Source: Methanolobus sp.
Lineage (GTDB): Archaea; Halobacteriota; Methanosarcinia; Methanosarcinales; Methanosarcinaceae
Reading direction: 5' to 3'
Assembly: GCA_029762595.1 (NCBI GenBank)
Contig: JARVGJ010000017.1
Location: 1 to 50,341, forward strand
Length of the DNA: 50,341 nt
In this document: positions 25,516 through 35,429 of the stretch, piece by piece
Numbering within the stretch: position 1 is the stretch's first letter
Layout: every line of letters begins with the position of its first letter
The notes under the pieces: model-generated
Seen by the model: only the letters and a program-made list of their open reading frames with translations
Database searches by the model: none
Told to the model about the DNA's origin: nothing
Made by a program: the position numbers and the translations under genes

Positions 25516-26858
25516 AGGATGGAAGGTACATGGGAAACAAGTGCCTTTCAATCCTTGGCACTTTTCTTTTTTTGGTATTGGTGCTGTCGCAGTTCTCAGG
25601 TATTGCATTAGCTGCTGAACAGAAAGTGCTGGTGCTTGATATATCAGGCCCCATCACTCCTGTCTCTGATGATATAGTAGCTGATGCTATTGCCTTTGCA
25701 GAGAATGACAATTATGAAGCCCTGCTGATCACTATGAACACGCCAGGTGGCGGACTGGAGGAAACCCTTGATATCATTGAGCAGATAGCTGCAACAGATG
25801 TCCCTGTGATAGGGTTTGTATATCCTGAGGGGACCAAAGCCTGGTCTGCAGGTACGCTTATTCTTATAAGTACGGACATAGCTGCAATGGCGCCCTTTAC
25901 TATAATAGGTTCTGCACAACCCGTCTCTGTAACTCCCGGTGGAAGTGAGCCTGTAGATGATGCAAAGATCGTCAATGCTCTTGTTACACGGGCTACTGAG
26001 AATGCAAAGAAGCACAACCGTAACCAGACCGCTGCCGAGGAGTTCATCACCAAGAACCTAAACCTTGATGCTGAGACTGCGCTTGAATATGAGGTTATAG
26101 AGTATGTTTCTCCTTCTATAGCGAACCTGCTTTCACAGGTGAACGGGCTGGAGATAAAGGGCAAAGTCCTTAACACCGAGGGTGCAGATATCACCTACTA
26201 CCAGCCGTCCCTGCGGCTTGAGTTTATGAGCATCATATCAAATCCCATAGTGTCCTCTCTTCTCTTGCTTCTTGGTATCTATGCAATTATACTAGGTATA
26301 TCAAACCCTGGATTTGGAGCGGAAATATTTGGTGTTATTGCGATAACACTTGGGCTTGTAGGCACTGGCTTTGATGTAAGTACAGGAGCTGTGTTCCTTA
26401 TTATTGTGGGTGTCATTCTCTTATTGCTGGAATTCCAGGCTCCGGGATTCGGGGTTTTTGGAGTTGCAGGCTTTGTGTGCATAATTGCCGGAAGTGTGCT
26501 GCTGGCACCTACGGATTTCCCGCGGAACTACACCCCTGCAGAATTCCAGAGGACCATGATATTGTACATTGTAACACCTACTGTTTTTTTGGGTCTGTTC
26601 CTTCTGTTTGCTCTCTACAAGATAGTAGAGGTCAAAAAAAGAAAACCATTGTTCGGAGAGCTTATAGGCGATACAGGCCAGGCAGTAGATCCCATAGGTG
26701 ACGGCAATGAGGGTTACATACTGCTGCGTGGACAACACTGGAAAGCACGTTCATCGGACCTTATCGTAAAAGGGGACAAGGTCAGGGTAATTGAGAAAGA
26801 TGGCGTGGTGCTGGTCGTTGAAAAATTAAAAGATGAGCAGGAATTGAGAAATAACTGA
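25512..26858 (+). CDS. NfeD-type ClpP-class membrane serine protease
   Basis: The protein is about 448 residues. A signal peptide ends near ALAAEQ. A ClpP-class serine protease domain (about residues 35-240) contains the oxyanion GG motif MNTPGGGLEETL and the nucleophile region KAWSAGTLILISTD, with Ser in SAG. Then come four to five membrane helices (about 245-385), and a C-terminal cytosolic OB-fold NfeD domain (GQAVDPIGDGNEGYILLRGQHWKARS). This is the long NfeD form that partners stomatins. ATG 25512 overlaps the slipin stop; an internal ATG at 25530 also keeps the signal peptide. Confidence 0.92.
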   Translation: MKDGRYMGNKCLSILGTFLFLVLVLSQFSGIALAAEQKVLVLDISGPITPVSDDIVADAIAFAENDNYEALLITMNTPGGGLEETLDIIEQIAATDVPVIGFVYPEGTKAWSAGTLILISTDIAAMAPFTIIGSAQPVSVTPGGSEPVDDAKIVNALVTRATENAKKHNRNQTAAEEFITKNLNLDAETALEYEVIEYVSPSIANLLSQVNGLEIKGKVLNTEGADITYYQPSLRLEFMSIISNPIVSSLLLLLGIYAIILGISNPGFGAEIFGVIAITLGLVGTGFDVSTGAVFLIIVGVILLLLEFQAPGFGVFGVAGFVCIIAGSVLLAPTDFPRNYTPAEFQRTMILYIVTPTVFLGLFLLFALYKIVEVKKRKPLFGELIGDTGQAVDPIGDGNEGYILLRGQHWKARSSDLIVKGDKVRVIEKDGVVLVVEKLKDEQELRNN

Positions 26859-26901
26859 GAAAGAATTGAAATATAAAACTTCAAAAACAACGTTTAAGGA
26901 A

Positions 26902-26935
26902 AGAAAGGCAGGTCCTTTCTATTTCCTTTTTATCA
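26902..26935. terminator. hairpin terminator between convergent genes
   Basis: AGAAAGG (26902-26908) and CCTTTCT (26914-26920) form a 7-bp stem with a five-base loop, followed on the plus strand by a T-rich tract. It sits between the nfeD stop and the convergent AIR-synthase-like gene, whose stop codon it overlaps. Confidence 0.5.
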
Positions 26936-28238
26936 TTTCTATAACACGGCTTTTCTTTTCCATGGCATTCAGTGCCGCTTTGTCAATGGCTTTTTTCATA
27001 TCATCAAAATCACGGGGATTCTCATCGCCGATCATCTTCTTGATGGGAGTGTAAGCGGATTCACGGAAGCGTGGTGTGAAATCCCTGACCTTTCCATCGA
27101 TAATAATTTCCGCGCCTGTGCCTTCAACTACTTTACCGATTACCGCAATGTCAACATCTGCACTTCGGATGGTCTTCATAATGTCTTGCGCATATTCTTC
27201 AGGTGCAATTATAAGCAAAGCATCAAGGGAAACTCCCAGATAATCTATCTCAAGGGATTCAAGCATTTCAAGGACCCTGGGGTTGACAAGTTGTCTCATC
27301 TTATCTTCTTCAAAAATGAGCTTGACACCTGCTGTCCTGGATATCTCCTTTGCATCTCCGCGGATGCCGCCGTTTGTGACATCTGTCATTGCATGGATGT
27401 ATTTAACAAGACCTGAATCCAGCAGTTTCTCGCACGCTTCCAGGAACTTTATGTTGATGGTCTCATCAACGATATCATGCATCCCATAGTAGAGTGCGGC
27501 CGTGGATATTGTTCCGCCTCCTGCTCCTTCTGTCATCAGGATCACATCTTCTGCCTGTGTCTGCTCACGTGATGTCAGTTCTGTTGAAACGCCAACAGCA
27601 CCCACACCTCCTGTCAGGCGTTCTCCTATGACCATGTCACCACCGATCCTGAGGGTGCTTCCGGTTATCAGTGGGATGCCTGACAGTTCAGAGACAGTTG
27701 TGATGCCGGCAATGTGGTCAAAGATCTTACCCACATCCCCATCATCTGCCACATGGATGTCAGAGAGCATGGCAACAGGTCTTGCACCCATTACATAGAT
27801 ATCACGCAGTGCTGCTCTTGCAACGTGGAATCCTGCAAGGAATGAATAATCGCTAAGCCTGGAGTGCATACCGTCAACTGTGAGGATGATGTATTCACCG
27901 CCATCAGACCTCACAACCCCTGAATCGTCAAGATGTGTGGTGTCCACGACTGCCTTTGTCTTGCCGATGACCTCGGCTATCTTCTCATGGGTATAGAAGT
28001 CTCCAAGACCCCTGGAGCCGACACCGAACTGTCCCATTGTCACACCTGAGATGCTGGGTTCAAGTACATCACCTTTCAGGACAAGGGTCGCCTTTGCTTC
28101 TATAATGGTTGCCTGTGCGAGTTTACGTGCATGTTCCGGGCTTGTCTCCTTGACTTCCAGTATCCGGGCAGTTATTTTATCCTCAAGGTCAGGGTCGTTC
28201 TTCCTGAGCCCTCTTTTTGCGTATCCTTCGATATCCAT
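26919..28238 (-). CDS. AIR synthase-related protein (PurM/HypE/SelD superfamily)
   Basis: The protein is about 439 residues from ATG 28238, which has GAGG seven bases upstream; the frame opens earlier with GTG at 28256. It carries the two-lobed PurM fold: a glycine-rich N-lobe (GVTMGQFGVGSRGLGDFYTHEKI), the DDSGVV metal/ATP motif, RDIYVMGARPVAMLSDIHV and a C-lobe ending GVSLDALLIIAP. A long N-terminal helical extension (EYAKRG to EPSISG, about 60 residues) is typical of the methanogen AIR synthase-related group rather than of true PurM. Substrate is unknown; the superfamily activates carbonyl or selenium groups with ATP. It follows hisH by about 11 bases and is probably co-transcribed. Confidence 0.82.
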   Translation of the reverse strand: MDIEGYAKRGLRKNDPDLEDKITARILEVKETSPEHARKLAQATIIEAKATLVLKGDVLEPSISGVTMGQFGVGSRGLGDFYTHEKIAEVIGKTKAVVDTTHLDDSGVVRSDGGEYIILTVDGMHSRLSDYSFLAGFHVARAALRDIYVMGARPVAMLSDIHVADDGDVGKIFDHIAGITTVSELSGIPLITGSTLRIGGDMVIGERLTGGVGAVGVSTELTSREQTQAEDVILMTEGAGGGTISTAALYYGMHDIVDETINIKFLEACEKLLDSGLVKYIHAMTDVTNGGIRGDAKEISRTAGVKLIFEEDKMRQLVNPRVLEMLESLEIDYLGVSLDALLIIAPEEYAQDIMKTIRSADVDIAVIGKVVEGTGAEIIIDGKVRDFTPRFRESAYTPIKKMIGDENPRDFDDMKKAIDKAALNAMEKKSRVIEMIKRK

Positions 28239-28249
28239 TTTATTTCCTC

Positions 28250-28858
28250 TTAGCACATAGCAACAAAGTTCTTCAGTATCTTCAGTCCCACATCCCCGCT
28301 TTTCTCCGGATGGAACTGGGTGCCTATGACATTGCCTGCATCATTTACGATGGCAGCTGCAAATGCGGTGCCATATTCACATGACAGTAGTGTGTTCTTC
28401 TCAGTGGTATCAACGTAGTATGAGTGAACGAAGTAAAGAAAAGCATCCTCATTAATACCTTCAAAAAGAGGATGTTGCTGTATGATCCTTATGGAGTTCC
28501 ATCCCATGTGCGGGACTTTGAGTTCAGAGTGGGGGAACCTGAGTACTTTTCCTTTTACAAGGTCAAGACCTTCGTTGATACCACCTTCCTCGGATGTGCT
28601 CATCATCATCTGCTGTCCCAGGCATATGCCCAGCATGGGTTTGCCAGAGGCAACATAATCATCGATTGTGGCTCTCAGGTCCTCTACATTTTTCATTGCG
28701 TCCCGGAATGCCCCAACCCCCGGAAGGATCACACCGTCAGCATTCCTTATCTCTTCAGGGTCACTTGATATGAGTACACGGGCTCCTGCATGCTCCAGTC
28801 CCTTACGGACACTCCTTAGATTACCAAGTCCGTAATCGATGATAACGATCTTCTTCAT
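28250..28858 (-). CDS. hisH: imidazole glycerol phosphate synthase, glutamine amidotransferase subunit
   Basis: HisH supplies ammonia from glutamine to HisF in histidine synthesis. The 202-residue class I amidotransferase shows YGLGNLRSV at the start, the nucleophile Cys78 in MLGICLGQQMM and the His/Glu pair in GTQFHPEKSG. The length is normal. Its hisF partner is not in the window. The AIR-synthase-like gene follows at once on the same strand. Confidence 0.96.
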   Translation of the reverse strand: MKKIVIIDYGLGNLRSVRKGLEHAGARVLISSDPEEIRNADGVILPGVGAFRDAMKNVEDLRATIDDYVASGKPMLGICLGQQMMMSTSEEGGINEGLDLVKGKVLRFPHSELKVPHMGWNSIRIIQQHPLFEGINEDAFLYFVHSYYVDTTEKNTLLSCEYGTAFAAAIVNDAGNVIGTQFHPEKSGDVGLKILKNFVAMC

Positions 28859-28985
28859 GTGAGAATTAAAGAATGGTTTTGGTACATGAATGTAACGATG
28901 TTAATTATTCATCGTTCTTTATAAAAATCAGGAACAAATCAATAAATTTATATTCAATGTGTTTTTCCTACGAAACGGTGATTTT

Positions 28986-29468
28986 TTGAGAATAACAGAA
29001 AAACTCTTCAATGATGATAGGGCCATTGAGCTGCCTATCAATATCGTTGTTATGCTGGTGGTCGGGATGGTAGCCCTTGCAGCACTTGTGGCAATAATAC
29101 CCCCGCCGACAAAGAACATGTCAGTGAGTATTGTTGAATCCGGGGAGAATGGCACTGCTCTGAAATCAGGTAATACTGTAATGATCGATTCCTTAAATGC
29201 CAACTCCTTTGATATCGATGTGAGCATGTCGGTGGTCGACCCGGACGGCTATCCGGTGAGGGATGCAAACGTTGTGCTGCGTGGTCTGGGAGGTGTGGCA
29301 ACCGGTGTCACTGACGATAATGGTATGTGCGATCTGTTCACTGCCGATGGTGCATCCCTGAGCCTTGGCTCCAACCAGAATGAAGGCACCCTGGACCTTA
29401 CCATATCGGCCAATGGTTTCTATGATTTTGAAAAGACAAATGCTGTCATGATAGTCAGGACCTCATGA
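28986..29468 (+). CDS. prepilin-like, membrane-anchored Ig-fold protein (copy 1)
   Basis: I place the start at TTG 28986, four bases after GGTGA, giving about 160 residues; a GTG at 28959 is a weaker alternative. A short charged leader (KLFNDDRA) is followed by ELPINIVVMLVVGMVALAALVAI. This is one hydrophobic helix preceded by an acidic residue, as in archaeal type IV pilin-like proteins. The rest is a beta-rich domain of the carboxypeptidase-regulatory/Ig type (VDPDGYPVRDANVVLRGLGG, then GVTDDNGMCDLF). The next gene encodes a shorter paralogue. Likely on the cell surface; the binding partner is unknown. A class III signal cleavage site is suggested by the layout but is not canonical. Confidence 0.75.
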   Translation: MRITEKLFNDDRAIELPINIVVMLVVGMVALAALVAIIPPPTKNMSVSIVESGENGTALKSGNTVMIDSLNANSFDIDVSMSVVDPDGYPVRDANVVLRGLGGVATGVTDDNGMCDLFTADGASLSLGSNQNEGTLDLTISANGFYDFEKTNAVMIVRTS

Positions 29469-29499
29469 TCCTGACCCTCTTTTTATTGCGGAACTTTGC

Positions 29500-29931
29500 A
29501 TGCTGTCAGATGAGAATGCCTCAGTGGAGCTGCCCATCAGGATCGTGGTGCTTACAATAATCGGAATGATAGGCATATATGCAATCCTCAGTGCTGTAAT
29601 GAGCACGCCCTTTGTTCCTGATGCCATGTTCGCATCCCCGGACCGCAGCAGCTTTAACATGACCGGCAATGTGTGTGATTCCCCTGATATGACGGTCCGG
29701 GTCTTTGATAATGAAGGGCAGCCCGTGGGAGATGCAAACGTCGTTGTCTGGGGTCCTTCCAGGAAAAAGGCTGTTGGTGGTGTCACAGACCACAACGGTG
29801 AGTTCCATTACAGATTGCTGAATATCTCCCTGCCGCAGGGTAAAACAGAAGGTTATCTTTCAGTGAAGGTGATGCAGGAAGGCTACCTAGATCACAATGA
29901 TGACCTGTTTGTGAAGGTCAGGAAAGTGTGA
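29500..29931 (+). CDS. prepilin-like, membrane-anchored Ig-fold protein (copy 2)
   Basis: The 143-residue paralogue of the preceding protein has the same plan. A short leader (MLSDENAS) precedes VELPIRIVVLTIIGMIGIYAIL as a single hydrophobic helix. An external domain follows with VRVFDNEGQPVGDANVVVWG and GVTDHNGEFHYRL, matching the VRDANVV and GVTDDNG motifs of copy 1. The gap to copy 1 is about 30 bases on the same strand, so this is a tandem duplication in one operon. The ribosome site is weak. Function is unknown. Confidence 0.75.
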   Translation: MLSDENASVELPIRIVVLTIIGMIGIYAILSAVMSTPFVPDAMFASPDRSSFNMTGNVCDSPDMTVRVFDNEGQPVGDANVVVWGPSRKKAVGGVTDHNGEFHYRLLNISLPQGKTEGYLSVKVMQEGYLDHNDDLFVKVRKV

Positions 29932-30054
29932 TATGATCAGGAGAGTATGGTGCTGTCCTGTTATGTGAGCGATCCTTTCTCTCCCTGACCTTTGTTTTTT
30001 CCGTAAGGATCTGCATGAATACTCAGGTATCTTTACTACGGGTCCTCATTTAGA

Positions 30055-30720
30055 TCATGCTTTTTTGCTGTTGGCCATATAGAACTTCAACAACACAGCC
30101 ATTGCAAACACCAGGGCTATGGCAAAGGAGAAATAGGCCGAGCGTATGATGTCCCAGCGGCCCTGTATTATGAGGATGCCTGTGAGTGTCAGTATGAGCG
30201 CTCCCACAATGCCTGAAAGCTCCACGGGGACCTTCACAGAACCTATGTTGATGCGGTTGCGGTTCTCAGCTTTCTCAAGGCGCATGCTGAGCCGGGATAT
30301 CTCGTTCTTTAACTCAAGTGTGCAGGACCTTGTGAGCAGCTCTTCATCTTCTTTTTTGGAACTGTTCTTTTCCAGTTGTTCAGCAAGTACTGTGTTCTCT
30401 TGCCGAAGCTCTGTGATGTGTGTGTCCATTATGCTGATCTGCGTGCCAAGTTCCATGACCTTCTCTTCAAGCCCCGGGTCATGTGACCTGCTCTTTTTTA
30501 GCTCATCTATGTCTGAAAGGATGGCTGTGATGTTCTCCTGTATCTCTTCAAGGGCCTTCTCAGGATCCATCTCATACTCCTCAATGACGTCCTGCAAAGC
30601 TACATCCACAGAGAGCCTGCGTTCAACTGCGCGCAATCTTCTTTCCACGCTTCGCACGTTCTGGTCAATGGAGTGTAACCTGCCGTTGATGTCTTCTTTT
30701 ACCTGCTTGTCGTTTTTCAT
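30055..30720 (-). CDS. coiled-coil protein with C-terminal membrane segments
   Basis: The 221-residue protein is unrecognised as a family. Residues 1-150 are a long, highly charged coiled coil (for example QNVRSVERRLRAVERRLSV and ILSDIDELKKS). The C-terminus has two hydrophobic helices (about 165-185 and 195-215) and a short KK tail. The topology suggests a membrane-anchored cytoplasmic rod, of the kind seen in scaffolding or envelope-tethering proteins. It is followed on the same strand by nothing and preceded by a small unknown gene next to ugd. Possible involvement with the nearby surface proteins is inference from position only. Confidence 0.68.
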   Translation of the reverse strand: MKNDKQVKEDINGRLHSIDQNVRSVERRLRAVERRLSVDVALQDVIEEYEMDPEKALEEIQENITAILSDIDELKKSRSHDPGLEEKVMELGTQISIMDTHITELRQENTVLAEQLEKNSSKKEDEELLTRSCTLELKNEISRLSMRLEKAENRNRINIGSVKVPVELSGIVGALILTLTGILIIQGRWDIIRSAYFSFAIALVFAMAVLLKFYMANSKKA

Positions 30721-30777
30721 GACCTGCCCACCAATTGAGCGGTCATTTTTTACTTAATCTATTAAAATCCTTCGATT

Positions 30778-31107
30778 TTAGTCGGATAATTGAAGAGTTA
30801 TGTTCTCGGGACTTACGCTAAGAACGTAGTACTTGTGCTTGTCCAGCATGATGGAGGTGCTCTTTTTGGGGAAGAAGAGGTTAAGTCCATGCCCCTGGTA
30901 TCCGCTTGAGAGCAACATAGCTATGGAAAAGGTGTTCTCATTGGGCATCCCGCAGTAGATCATGTCTACCATGCTGGTCTTTAGAAAGCCGCTTTTGATG
31001 GTCTTTCTTTGTCCGGTGTTTAAGGTGAATGTTTCTGCCATGGTTATCTCTTTGGAGGCCTGCTTTTCTGGTGCTGTTGTATTATATTGCACATCTGTAC
31101 TGGCCAT
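30778..31107 (-). CDS. small protein of unknown function
   Basis: The 109-residue soluble protein has no membrane segment and no cysteine-rich motif. Its central part (GQRKTIKSGFLKTSMVDMIYC) and tail (KYYVLSVSPENITLQL) suggest a compact beta fold. I do not recognise it. An internal Met at residue 23 (MAETFTLNTGQ) could be the true start, which would shorten it to 87 residues. It sits 12 bases downstream of ugd and upstream of the coiled-coil gene on the same strand, so all three are probably co-transcribed. Confidence 0.6.
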   Translation of the reverse strand: MASTDVQYNTTAPEKQASKEITMAETFTLNTGQRKTIKSGFLKTSMVDMIYCGMPNENTFSIAMLLSSGYQGHGLNLFFPKKSTSIMLDKHKYYVLSVSPENITLQLSD

Positions 31108-31119
31108 CTGCCCACTAAT

Positions 31120-32427
31120 TTACCAGCAGATGCCCTGGTAATCTATCTCTATGCTGAGCTTCTCTGGATTGATCAGATGCCTGCCGTCAATGACCACACG
31201 GTTGGCCATGAGGCCAAACTCTTTGTCAAGGTTCCTGAACTTGTCCCACTCTGTCATGATAAGACAGCCCTCGGCTTCTGTCAGGGCATCAGATGCGCTC
31301 TTACAGTATGTTACATCTTTGAAGAGCTTTTTCATGCTTTCCTCTGCCATGGGGTCGTATGCGGCGATATCAGCTCCAAGGCGCAGCAGTTCCTCGATAA
31401 CCGGAATGGATCTTGATTCCCTTATGTCATCAGTGTCGTTCTTAAAGGCCAGGCCCAGGACGGCTATCCTCTTTCCTTTCAGGTCGCCTTTCATGTCGCT
31501 TATCTTTTCCCGCAGCAGCTCCACCATCTTCAGGGGCTGCCGGTTGTTTATATCAACAACGGACTGGAGGAGCTGTGGTGCATATCCCATGTCCCTGGCC
31601 TTGCCTATCAGTGCCTTGACATCCTTGGGGAAACATGAGCCTCCAAAACCTGCCCCGCAGTTGAGGAACTGGCGCTCTATCCTGAAATCCGTGCCTACGG
31701 CGTCCATGACCTCATAGGTGTCGATGCCAAGTTGCTTGCAGATGTTGCCCACCTCGTTGGCAAAGGATATCTTAGTTGCCAAAAATGAATTGTTGACATA
31801 TTTGATCATCTCCGCGGTCCTGGGATTTGTGTGTGTTACCGGACGGTCCAGCTTGCGATAGAGCTCTGACACCACAAAGAACGACCTCTGGTCAATTGCA
31901 CCCACCACGATCTTGTCCGGATGCATGAAGTCATACACAGCCTTGCCTTCCCGCAAAAACTCCGGGTTCATCACAACCCCAAAGTCCCTGCCCGCCTTCT
32001 TCCCCGAATACTCCTCCAGAATCGGAAGCACCACCTTGTCGGTAGTCTCCGGCACCACAGTACTTTTCACAACAACAACATGATAGTGATCCTTCTTAGC
32101 TATCGCCCTGCCAAGGCTGGCACTTGCCGCCTTAACAATTGAGAGGTCAATACCCCCATCCTCCCCCGACGGCGTCCCCACGCAGATAAACGAAGCATCC
32201 GAGTTCGCCACAGCATAATCATAATCCGAGGTCGCAATGAGCGTCTTTTGCGTGTGCCTTGCCAGCAGCTCATCCAGCCCCTCCTCCCATATGGGCGCAA
32301 CCCCTGAATTGATCAGTTTTACCTTCTCCTCATCGATGTCAATACAGATAACCTCATGCCCAAGCTCCGCAAAGCAAGCCGCAGAGACAGAGCCAACATA
32401 GCCTGAGCCAATGATTGATACTTTCAT
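31120..32427 (-). CDS. ugd: UDP-glucose/nucleotide-sugar 6-dehydrogenase
   Basis: The 435-residue protein oxidises a UDP-sugar to the uronic acid with NAD, for surface polysaccharide or N-glycan synthesis. It has the N-terminal Rossmann motif IIGSGYVGSVSAACFAELGH, the VVKSTVVP segment, the catalytic Cys265 in GAGFGGSCFPKD and the C-terminal UDP-binding domain (VLGLAFKNDTDDIRESRSI). The assignment to UDP-glucose rather than another UDP-sugar is not certain from sequence. The following two small genes on the same strand are of unknown function. Confidence 0.92.
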   Translation of the reverse strand: MKVSIIGSGYVGSVSAACFAELGHEVICIDIDEEKVKLINSGVAPIWEEGLDELLARHTQKTLIATSDYDYAVANSDASFICVGTPSGEDGGIDLSIVKAASASLGRAIAKKDHYHVVVVKSTVVPETTDKVVLPILEEYSGKKAGRDFGVVMNPEFLREGKAVYDFMHPDKIVVGAIDQRSFFVVSELYRKLDRPVTHTNPRTAEMIKYVNNSFLATKISFANEVGNICKQLGIDTYEVMDAVGTDFRIERQFLNCGAGFGGSCFPKDVKALIGKARDMGYAPQLLQSVVDINNRQPLKMVELLREKISDMKGDLKGKRIAVLGLAFKNDTDDIRESRSIPVIEELLRLGADIAAYDPMAEESMKKLFKDVTYCKSASDALTEAEGCLIMTEWDKFRNLDKEFGLMANRVVIDGRHLINPEKLSIEIDYQGICW

Positions 32428-32503
32428 GTATGGATTCTCCTTATGGATATATTATTAATTGCTTCCTTTATTTTATCTAATTATCTAGCTTAGTTAAACA
32501 TTA

Positions 32504-35428
32504 TTAACTGCTTGGTGTGGTAATATATTCATAAATGGAATCTTCAACAGGATGATTCATTTTGTACCTCACTTTTACAACTGAGACATTCTTGTTGTTT
32601 TCATCTACTAAAGTAGCTTCTTCGAAGCTATTATCAATAGGTGTTACATCTCCCATGTAATAGAAATCGTTACTTTCAGCATTGCTTTTTTTGATGAATA
32701 AAAGCAAACGAAGTCCATTTCTATAATTTCTAATGGTAGATACATCATTACTATTTAATGATCTTCTGGATTTAGACATCCATTCAAATTCAGAATTGTT
32801 AACAAATCCTTCTTCATATTTTGTAGTACTCGAAATATGTTCTTCTTTGTGATAGTTTACGAATATTAGACAATTTTTCTTTTGAGGATGAATCAGATAT
32901 CCTCCAACATTTTGTGCTAAAGGATTTTGGTCCCAATTTAGAATTCTAAAAACATCTTTTCGAGAATATTTCTGATACAATAGGAACCCATCAACATACT
33001 TATCTTTGTCAAAGTTTCGATCATAAATTGTTTCGGAATAGTCCAGCATATCACTTAGAAAACGCAAGAAAGTTTCATTTTTTAATGTATCCACAAATTT
33101 ATCACTAAATAAGAGATTTCCGCTTTGATAAGAAACGATGCTTAAATCGTATATTTTACTAACACTAATTAGATTGCCATTATGCCTTTCAGTTACAAAG
33201 TCAAAATTGATGTTTTTGATACATGATTCTATTGTTTCATCAGGAATCGAAATACCATATTTATCAAAAACAACTGACTTTAATTCTCCCTTTTGCAAAA
33301 CATTTCCAGAAATCAGCTTTTTAAGAATAACAACTTCCTCCACTCTTTTAGTGTTTGCAATTTCATTGGAGAATAGTTCAAGAAGCTTGATTTCTTTATC
33401 AGATAGTTTGTTTTGTAAGGATTCCTCTTGACTTGATACAAAGTTAAAATAGGATTTTGAATAGTTTACATATAGTTGTGGATCTCTAGAACCGTGTTCT
33501 ACAAAGTCCATCATCATAGGAATTTGACCGATCTTAAACTTTAAAAGTTCATACTCTTTGTCAAGATCTTTTTTGAGTTGTAAATTCGCTTTGTCGATTG
33601 ATGCAAAAATTCTCTCATGTGTAATTTTATCAAAATTAATAGTTGAAGCACCAGGAATTAAACTACTTCCACTTAACATCAATTTGCGTAATGTATCCTT
33701 GTTGTAACTAGTATCTCCATACAATGCAATCGGAACTAAGTAGTTGTTATTGTAATTACCTATGAAATCAATTACAGTTAGGTATTCTTTATCGTTAGCT
33801 TTACGCAACCCTCTTCCTAACTGTTGGACAAAAATAATGGCTGATGCTGTTGGTCTCAACATAATTACTTGATTCACTTTTGGAATATCTACTCCTTCAT
33901 TGAAGATATCAACAGTAAATATATAATCTAATTTTTCCAATGGATCGGAACTTTCCAATCTATTGATTGCATCAATTCTCTCGTCTTCATTATTGTTTCC
34001 AGATAATGAAACAGTTCTGTAACCTATTGAATTAAATGCATCAGAAAGTTCCTGGCTTTCAGCTACACCACTGCAAAATATTAATCCTCTAATGCAACCA
34101 TTGTCACATCCATAAAATTCAGCCTTTTCAATTATTCTATTTACACGCTCTTTTGCAGTTAATAAAGAAAAATCTGCATTTTCATCTAAAGGTTGACCAT
34201 CTACTGTAATATCAGTAACTCCAAAATAATGGAAATTTGATAGCATATTTTCTTTTAAAGCTCTATGCAATCGAATTTCGTACGCAATATTGTGTTCGAA
34301 TTGAGAAAAGATATCAAAACCATCTGTTCTTTCAGGAGTAGCAGTCATGCCCAACAAAAACTTTGGTTTAAAGTGATTGAGGATTTTTTGGTAAGTTTCT
34401 GCACCTGCTCGATGAGTTTCATCTATAACTATATAATCAAAATGACTTTCATCAAATTGGTTCAAATGTTCATCTCTGGAGATTGTTTGAATCGTTGAAA
34501 AAATAAAATCAGCATCTATCTCCCTTTCACTACCTGAATAAATCCCCATTCTTTGTTTAGTTCCAATAATATTTTGAAAGCTAGCCATAGCTTTTTCTGC
34601 AATGTTTTTTCGATGGACTATGAATTAAAATTTGTTAGGATTATATTCTTTCACATCAAATGCAGATAAATAGGTTTTTCCTGTACCTGTTGCAGAAATT
34701 ACTAGAGCTTTATTTTTTCCATGTATCCTCAAATTTTTTAGATTTCTCAATGCTTCTTTTTGCATTTTATTAGGAATAATTGACTTTTCATGTTTATTTG
34801 CAATGCTCTTTTTTGAAATTGAAATAAATGTATGTTTCAAAGAATAATCTCTTTCATAAGAATCAATGAAATCATCATCTACCCATGTAGCATTTTCGAA
34901 CTCAGATTGAAATTCTTTGATTGAATCATTTATTAATTTAGACTTGTCTGTAGCTGAAATTCTCAAATTCCATTCTTTGTTTGAGCATAATGCATTAGCT
35001 GTAAGATTGCTACTTCCAACAATAAGGTCATATTGACTGTTTTTTTTGAATAAATAACCCTTCGCATGGAAATCAGAGTCAACTGCTATTTTTAGCTCTA
35101 TATTTTTGAGTTTTAGTAACGATCTTAAAGCTTCAGGTTGGGTAAAATATTGATACTGGGATACCAATATTTTCCCTTTAATTCCAGAGCTTTCAAGTTC
35201 TAGAAGTTGATTTATTAAAGAAATCACACCACTTTTTGTTGCAAATGCTACTGAAAACCAAAATTCATCACAATTTTTGAGCTCTTTTAATATAGTTTGT
35301 AGTACTTTTATTCCATTGTCTGTGTCATTAACTAGCAATTCTGGAAGAAACTCTCTTTTTGAAACTAATGATCTATCAATGAATCCAGTTTTTAAGCTAT
35401 CTAGCAACTGTATAGAAAAATCGTTCAT
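32504..35428 (-). pseudogene. PLD-nuclease/SF2 helicase/DUF3427 gene with one in-frame stop
   Basis: Two open segments, 35428-34625 (267 codons) and 34588-32504 (694 codons), are the same frame of one gene. They are split by a TAA at 34627-34625. Reading through it gives EYNPNKF-stop-FIVHRKNIAEKAMASF, a normal helicase continuation, so a single change (probably TTA to TAA) inactivated it. The intact product would be about 974 residues. It has a phospholipase D-type nuclease domain (HAKGYLF, GSSNLTANAL), Walker A ATGTGKTYLSA, DEAH-type box VIDETHRAG, helicase motif VI QQLGRGLRKA and a C-terminal DUF3427 region. The gene is AT-rich and coupled to a NUDIX gene. Such fusions occur among restriction-like and defence genes. 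Readthrough, or use of two polypeptides, cannot be excluded. Confidence 0.82.
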
Positions 35429-35429
35429 T

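Noticed and set aside
30146-30757. A 203-codon serine/phenylalanine-rich plus-strand frame
   Set aside because: It mirrors the coiled-coil gene on the minus strand and has the composition expected of a complement of Glu/Lys/Arg-rich codons.
34625-34627. Programmed amino-acid insertion at the helicase stop (pyrrolysine or selenocysteine)
   Set aside because: The codon is TAA; pyrrolysine uses TAG and selenocysteine TGA, so a recent nonsense mutation is simpler.
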